Of a DNA stretch of 26,872 nucleotides, positions 22,981 to 26,872 are shown piece after piece; position 1 is the stretch's first letter, and every line of letters begins with the position of its first letter. The translations under genes were made by a program, and so were the position numbers. The notes beneath the pieces are model-generated. The model searched no databases and was not told the DNA's origin. It was given only the letters and a program-made list of their open reading frames with translations. Origin of the DNA: an uncultured Bacteroidales bacterium (lineage in GTDB: Bacteria > Bacteroidota > Bacteroidia > Bacteroidales > Paludibacteraceae); the NCBI GenBank assembly GCA_934692905.1, contig CAKUUM010000035.1:1-26872 (forward strand), written 5' to 3'.

Positions 22981-24156
22981 ATGGTGACAACAAACGTACT
23001 CATCATATTATCGTGTTTCGCGTTGGCGTTGCTGGTGACGTGGGCGGTATATCCGTCCATGTTCAGATTTGCTATGCGGCACGAGATAGTGGATTATCCG
23101 GCGAAGCGCAAATTGCAGAGGCAGCCCATACCTGCTTTTGGCGGAGTTACCGTAGCCGTTGGAATGGTGGTTCCGTGGGTGGTCTGCACGTTCCTGCTTT
23201 CGTGGCACGTCTCTCTCTGGCTGTTTGTCTTCATACCTGTCATGTTGCTCTTTGGCGTGGTGGACGATATGCGCGACCTCTCGGCGCGCGTGCGGATGTG
23301 CCTCGAGTTGCTCATTGTAGGGCTGTATATAGGGCTCAGCCATATGATGATTGGCGGTTTCCATGGGTTGTGGGGCATTAACGCATTGCCTCTGTATATC
23401 AGCATTCCGCTCAGTGTGATAGCCGGTGTGGGTATCATCAACAGTATCAACATGATAGACGGCGTGGACGGCTACTCGTCGGGATTCTGCATCGAGGCGT
23501 GCGCTTTATTCGCCGCCCTCTTCGCGCATGTGGGCGAATATACGTTATGTTGTTTTATGGCGATTTGTATTGGGGCGCTGATACCTTTCCGTTGCCACAA
23601 CGTGTTTGGATTCAGAACCAAAATGTATATCGGCGATGGCGGCACGCTTATGTTGGGGGCTGTTATGAGCGCCATGGTGTTCTGCGTCTTGCAGGACGGC
23701 TCGCCCGTTGACGTACTTCAGGCGCAGGGATTCAGTTCCGTTGCCTTCTGTTTGGCGGTATTGTGCATACCTGTTTTCGACACATTGCGTGTCATGTGCA
23801 GCAGAATCAGGCGTGGAGTGTCGCCCTTTTCGCCTGACAAGACGCACCTCCACCACTTGTTTCTCGAACTCGGTTTCTCGCACATCGGTACGGCTACCGT
23901 ACTCATTCTCACCAACTTGCTGATTGTTTTCTGTTGGTGGCTGGGTTACCTGCTGGGAGCAAGCCTTGAGGTGCAACTCTATATTGTGGTGGCTGCGGGT
24001 ATTCTGACCACATTTGTCTTCTATGCCGTCGGGCGTAATAGCATACGCAGCAGGAATGCCTTCTATCGTTTGCTGGCACGTTTGGGCGCGAAAACGCACA
24101 TTGAGAACGGCAGGTTCTGGGCTTTTATGCAGCGGCTTGCAGATGGAAAAGAATAA
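22981..24156 (+). CDS. Undecaprenyl-phosphate sugar-1-phosphate transferase, WecA/MraY family
   Basis: 391 residues with about ten or eleven membrane helices. The family motifs appear in order: IPAFGG near the start, GVVDDMRDL (Asp pair, Mg binding), NSINMIDGVDGYSSG, MYIGDGGTLMLG, and SPDKTHLHHLFLELG (the His-rich loop of the polyprenyl-P glycosyl-phosphotransferases). The reaction is transfer of a sugar-1-phosphate, usually GlcNAc-1-P, from a UDP-sugar to undecaprenyl phosphate at the cytoplasmic face, starting surface glycan synthesis. MraY is less likely because the C-terminal His motif and neighbours fit the WecA/TagO group. It has its own promoter and is followed by ftsY after 28 bp. The link to the DegT sugar aminotransferase 3.5 kb away is only suggestive. 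Confidence 0.92.
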   Translation: MVTTNVLIILSCFALALLVTWAVYPSMFRFAMRHEIVDYPAKRKLQRQPIPAFGGVTVAVGMVVPWVVCTFLLSWHVSLWLFVFIPVMLLFGVVDDMRDLSARVRMCLELLIVGLYIGLSHMMIGGFHGLWGINALPLYISIPLSVIAGVGIINSINMIDGVDGYSSGFCIEACALFAALFAHVGEYTLCCFMAICIGALIPFRCHNVFGFRTKMYIGDGGTLMLGAVMSAMVFCVLQDGSPVDVLQAQGFSSVAFCLAVLCIPVFDTLRVMCSRIRRGVSPFSPDKTHLHHLFLELGFSHIGTATVLILTNLLIVFCWWLGYLLGASLEVQLYIVVAAGILTTFVFYAVGRNSIRSRNAFYRLLARLGAKTHIENGRFWAFMQRLADGKE

Positions 24157-24184
24157 TTGATACTATATATAATAAGGTACGCAT

Positions 24185-25138
24185 ATGGCATTTTTCGGAT
24201 TGTTCGGCAAAGAAAAAAAAGAGACATTGGACAAGGGCTTGGAAAAGTCCAAAGAATCTGTCTTGGGTAAGATTGGACGTGCCATAGCAGGCAAGTCCAC
24301 GGTGGACGATGATGTCCTGGACCAACTGGAGGAGGCTCTCATCACTTCGGATGTTGGTGTGGACACCACGCTGCGCATCATCGAACGCATTCAGGAGCGC
24401 GTGAAACGCGACAAATATATGGGTACGGCAGAACTCAACCGCATTCTTGTAGAGGAAGTGGCTGCCTTGCTTGCCGAGAACAACACCGGCAACGTGTCGG
24501 ACTTCAGTGAACCCCTGCCCCATAAGCCCTATGTGATTATGGTCGTGGGTGTGAACGGAGTGGGCAAGACGACCACCATCGGCAAACTCGCCTACCAGTA
24601 CAAGCAGGCGGGCAAAAAGGTATACCTTGGTGCTGCCGACACGTTCCGTGCCGCTGCCGTTGAGCAACTCTGCATCTGGGGTGAGCGTGTAGGGGTACCC
24701 GTTATCAAGCAGCAGCAGGGCTCTGACCCTGCCAGCGTGGCGTTCGACACACTCTCCAGTGCCAAAGCCAACGGTGCCGACGTGGTTATCATCGACACTG
24801 CCGGACGTCTCCACAACAAAATCAACCTCATGAACGAACTCACCAAAATCAAAAACGTCATGCAGAAGGTCGTACCCGACGCTCCCCATGATGTGATGTT
24901 GGTGTTGGACGGTAGCACGGGGCAGAACGCCTTCGAGCAGGCCCGTCAGTTCACCCGCGCCACGCAGGTTACTTCGCTGGCTATCACCAAGTTGGACGGC
25001 ACCGCAAAGGGTGGGGTAGTCATCGGTATCAGCGACCAGTTCAAGATTCCCGTCCGCTACATCGGCTTGGGCGAGAAGATGGAAGACCTTCAGGTCTTCA
25101 ACCGCGAAGAGTTCGTCAAGTCCCTTCTGCAAAGATAA
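24185..25138 (+). CDS. ftsY: Signal recognition particle receptor FtsY
   Basis: 317 residues. A short N-terminal segment (MAFFGLFGKEKKE) replaces the long acidic A domain of E. coli; this is usual in Bacteroidota. The N domain is about 15-105. The G domain has G1 GVNGVGKTTT (about 121), G2 DTFRAAAVEQL, G3 DTAGR and G4 TKLDGTAKGG, then GLGEKMEDLQVF at the end. It is the GTPase receptor that docks SRP-ribosome complexes at the inner membrane. It lies 28 bp after the WecA-like gene and is probably co-transcribed. Its usual Bacteroidales neighbours (rpmB, rpmG, a DUF4295 gene, rimO) are absent. It converges on mltG. Confidence 0.97.
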   Translation: MAFFGLFGKEKKETLDKGLEKSKESVLGKIGRAIAGKSTVDDDVLDQLEEALITSDVGVDTTLRIIERIQERVKRDKYMGTAELNRILVEEVAALLAENNTGNVSDFSEPLPHKPYVIMVVGVNGVGKTTTIGKLAYQYKQAGKKVYLGAADTFRAAAVEQLCIWGERVGVPVIKQQQGSDPASVAFDTLSSAKANGADVVIIDTAGRLHNKINLMNELTKIKNVMQKVVPDAPHDVMLVLDGSTGQNAFEQARQFTRATQVTSLAITKLDGTAKGGVVIGISDQFKIPVRYIGLGEKMEDLQVFNREEFVKSLLQR

Positions 25139-25157
25139 TCCATCAGGGCAACACTCT

Positions 25158-25197
25158 GGTGACGCACCTTTTTGGAGACGGCGCGTCTCGCGTCGTC
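25158..25197. other. Hairpin and palindrome after ftsY
   Basis: GGTG-ACG-CACC followed by TTTTT (25158-25173) may be a small terminator. Next comes GACGGCGCG-TCT-CGCGTCGTC (25177-25197), which differs by one base from a perfect palindrome and matches the 8003-8023 palindrome in its arms. Both lie in the 120-bp gap between the convergent genes ftsY and mltG. Confidence 0.5.
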
Positions 25198-25226
25198 AAG
25201 GCGTGGCAATATGGGGCGGTCACGCA

Positions 25227-25241
25227 AAATCGTACATCGTA
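25227..25241 (+). repeat. TACGATGTACGATTT repeat, copy 2 (inverted)
   Basis: The reverse complement of the 15-mer at 13551-13565. Further CGTACAT words follow to about 25255, next to the mltG stop codon. Confidence 0.7.
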
Positions 25242-25258
25242 CATTCGTACATCGTCAA

Positions 25259-26332
25259 TCACTTGATTTTCCGGTTGTTCAGTTCTTGCTGGTACCGCCT
25301 TGCCGTGGCGGCATGCTGTGCATACGACGACGAGAACACGTGTGTTCCCGAGAAGTCGGGGTTGGCACACATATACAGGTAGTTGGTCTTCGGCGCATTC
25401 AGCACCGCGTCCATCACCGAGGCGCGTGCCAGACGTATCGGTCCGGGGGGCAGACCGCTGTATTTATAGGTGTTGTATGGCGAGTCTATGGCAAGATGGC
25501 GTTTCAGCACGCGCCGCATTGAGAAGTCGCCCACCGCATAAATCACTGTCGGACAGGCTTGTAGCGGTATGCCTTTCTCTATTCTGTTCAGGTATATGGA
25601 GGCGATAATCGGGTACTCCGATGCCTTGTTGGTTTCCGATTCAATGATGGATGCAATCGTCGCCACCTCGGTGGGTTGCAGCCCTAGCGCCTTGGCTTTC
25701 GCGCGACGCTCATCGTTCCAGAAGCGGTTGTATTCCTTGTGCATTCTGTCAAACAACTGGTCGGGAGAGATGGTCCAATACACCTCGTAAGTGTTTGGTA
25801 TAAAGAGACATACAGCAGTCTCGGGCTTCATGCCGTATTTCTTTACATACTCCGCCGAATCCATACGCACTTTCACTGCCGCCGAATCCAGCAGCAACTG
25901 CTTTCCGAGCACCGATGCCAGTTGTGCAGGAGTGCGCACACTTTGTGTGAACGATAGCCGGACAGGCGTCTGCTCCCCTAGTTGCAGCCGTCGAATCAGG
26001 TGCCTGTCGCCTATTCGCGCAGGGAAGTGGTAGTACCCGGTCTTGGGATGGCGGTACAGCATATGGCGTGCATGCAGCCGGAACGCCGTCTCCGAACCCA
26101 CTTTGTAGTCCGCCTTCATCTGCTCAAACAGCGACTCCGCCGTAGCATCGGGATATACGTAGTACCCGTGTCCCTCGCCGTCACGTGAAGCGAAATTGCA
26201 TACTTCCAGACGGTAGTATTGCTCAATGCACACAGCCCCTGCTGCCAGCACCAATGCCGCCGCTATAGACACTATTATAATAATGTGTTTCTTTTTCACA
26301 CGCTTATTCTTGACCATTGTCTGTTTTGTCAC
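25259..26332 (-). CDS. mltG: Endolytic murein transglycosylase MltG
   Basis: 357 residues. A basic cytoplasmic tail (KNKRVKKK) and one membrane helix (HIIIIVSIAAALVLAAGAVC, about 16-36) are followed by a LysM-like region and the YceG/MltG domain. Family blocks include CLFIPNTYEVYWTISPDQL, ATIASIIESETNKASEYP (catalytic Glu), IASIYLNRIEKGIPLQ, DSPYNTYKYSGLPPGPI and a closing GTHVFSSSYAQHAATARRY. MltG cuts nascent peptidoglycan strands at the outer face of the inner membrane. ATGs at 26332 and 26317 are both possible starts. A good promoter lies at 26513-26543, leaving a leader of about 170 nt. Confidence 0.94.
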   Translation of the reverse strand: MTKQTMVKNKRVKKKHIIIIVSIAAALVLAAGAVCIEQYYRLEVCNFASRDGEGHGYYVYPDATAESLFEQMKADYKVGSETAFRLHARHMLYRHPKTGYYHFPARIGDRHLIRRLQLGEQTPVRLSFTQSVRTPAQLASVLGKQLLLDSAAVKVRMDSAEYVKKYGMKPETAVCLFIPNTYEVYWTISPDQLFDRMHKEYNRFWNDERRAKAKALGLQPTEVATIASIIESETNKASEYPIIASIYLNRIEKGIPLQACPTVIYAVGDFSMRRVLKRHLAIDSPYNTYKYSGLPPGPIRLARASVMDAVLNAPKTNYLYMCANPDFSGTHVFSSSYAQHAATARRYQQELNNRKIK

Positions 26333-26446
26333 ACTTTGTTCTTTTTCTTGCTTCTTTTCGCCGCGGACTGTGCCGTACTACATCGTATTGCATTATGCTG
26401 TACTATATATATGGTACTAATATAATATGGCAGTTTGTTTTTTCTG

Positions 26447-26503
26447 TTATAGTAGTTTGCTTTTTTCTGGCGAGGCTTTCGTCTCTTTCTGCCGCCGACT
26501 CAT
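26447..26503 (-). CDS. Possible 18-codon upstream ORF in the mltG leader
   Basis: ATG at 26503 lies ten bases past the -7 box and opens an 18-codon frame (MSRRQKETKASPEKSKLL) ending TAA at 26447-26449. It resembles the nusB case in position, but the sequence is low-complexity and may be chance. Confidence 0.2.
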   Translation of the reverse strand: MSRRQKETKASPEKSKLL

Positions 26504-26512
26504 TTGCGGGTA

Positions 26513-26543
26513 CAAAGATACAACTAAAAAACCGTTTCTCAAA
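26513..26543 (-). promoter_or_regulatory. Minus-strand Bacteroidota promoter for mltG
   Basis: On the minus strand TTTG (26543-26540), a 19-bp spacer, and TATCTTTG (26520-26513): an exact consensus match, about 180 bp before the mltG start. Confidence 0.8.
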
Positions 26544-26591
26544 ATCATCGGTTGCCTGCGCATGACCTCTCGTGTATTTGTCGGGTTAAGT

Positions 26592-26646
26592 GTATGTGAT
26601 TAGTATGTGGTTAGTATGTGATTAGTATGTTATTAGTATGTGATTC
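26592..26646. repeat. 11-bp-period array F (inverted copy of array A)
   Basis: GTATGTGATTA-type units start at 26592, 26603, 26614, 26625 and 26636. The word is the reverse complement of array A, and flanking bases also match (GGAATCACATAC on one side, ACTTA-CCCGA on the other). It lies in the 540-bp end region (26333-26872). No gene is supported in that region except a possible tiny ORF; it also holds the mltG promoter and an outgoing promoter. Confidence 0.9.
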
Positions 26647-26756
26647 CGCGGACATTGTAGGGAGGATATGGGTGACTTGCTTTATGTGTCGGCTACTTGT
26701 TGAAGTATATCCCTGCAATTCGTGGCCAATGATACGATAATTATATGTTCATTTAT

Positions 26757-26775
26757 ACTGATATTGATAATCAGT
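26757..26775. other. Small inverted repeat in the terminal spacer
   Basis: ACTGAT (26757-26762) and ATCAGT (26770-26775) flank ATTGATA. It could be an operator for the outgoing promoter 37 bp downstream; this rests on position only. Nothing else was recognised between 26647 and 26811. Confidence 0.25.
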
Positions 26776-26811
26776 GTGTTATAAAGAAAATGTGAAAAAA
26801 GTGCTCGGATA

Positions 26812-26843
26812 TTTGGTGGGTTCGTATAAAAGCAGTAATTTTG
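26812..26843 (+). promoter_or_regulatory. Bacteroidota promoter reading out of the window
   Basis: TTTG at 26812-26815, a 20-bp spacer, and TAATTTTG at 26836-26843, with AAAAGCAG before the -7 box. The gene it serves starts beyond base 26872. Confidence 0.8.
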
Positions 26844-26872
26844 CAGCCGTTTTCGCGGTTAGCACAAGCGCG

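Overview
The window looks like chromosomal DNA from a member of the Bacteroidales (phylum Bacteroidota). The evidence is the Bacteroidota promoter form (TTTG, 19-20 bp, TAnnTTTG) at several gene starts, two very large secreted proteins with type IX secretion (T9SS)-like C-termini, and families that are largely Bacteroidota-specific (DUF4494, DUF3276/PUR-like, a long NusB, the nusB-yajC-ybbR block). The genus cannot be named from sequence alone. No rRNA, tRNA, CRISPR array, prophage, transposase or integrase was seen. Most of the window is housekeeping DNA, and most of the unusual signal is in the spacers between genes.

Layout. 1-168 is the end of an OmpA-family gene. 230-6990 holds two tandem, homologous secreted multidomain proteins that are AT-richer than the rest. 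7190-11563 (+) carries a HAD phosphatase, the yceD-rpmF pair, an rluB-type pseudouridine synthase with a long Arg/Pro-rich head, and a secreted CE2-type SGNH esterase. 11615-18107 (-) carries, in transcription order, rpoN, a PAP2-like membrane protein, a DUF4105 protein and an alkaline-phosphatase-fold protein, tightly packed or overlapping, followed by DUF4494, a YggS-type PLP protein and a second HAD phosphatase. 18344-21942 (-) is nusB-yajC-ybbR-DegT aminotransferase. 22352-25138 (+) is a DUF3276 nucleic-acid-binding protein, then a WecA/MraY-type sugar-phosphate transferase and ftsY. 25259-26332 (-) is mltG. The last 540 bp hold the mltG promoter, a repeat array and a promoter reading out of the window.

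The most interesting signal is a set of intergenic arrays with an exact 11-bp period at six places (about 7875, 12997, 18212, 20503/20583, 22002 and 26592). The repeated word differs between most sites but the period does not, and two sites 18.7 kb apart carry the same word in inverted orientation. Other notable observations are: a 34-bp palindrome-containing repeat present twice as exact inverted copies; a 23-codon ORF just downstream of a promoter in the nusB leader, plus other short upstream ORFs; an alkaline-phosphatase-family protein that appears to have lost most of its metal ligands; a 44-nt hairpin inside the 3' end of the DegT gene; and palindromes at several stop codons.

Functionally the genes cover envelope and surface biology (OmpA, T9SS adhesins, CE2 esterase, DUF4105, PAP2, WecA-like, MltG), protein export (YajC, FtsY) and gene expression (RpoN, NusB, RpmF, RluB). 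Gene calls rest on motifs read by eye, and all alignments to families are from memory.
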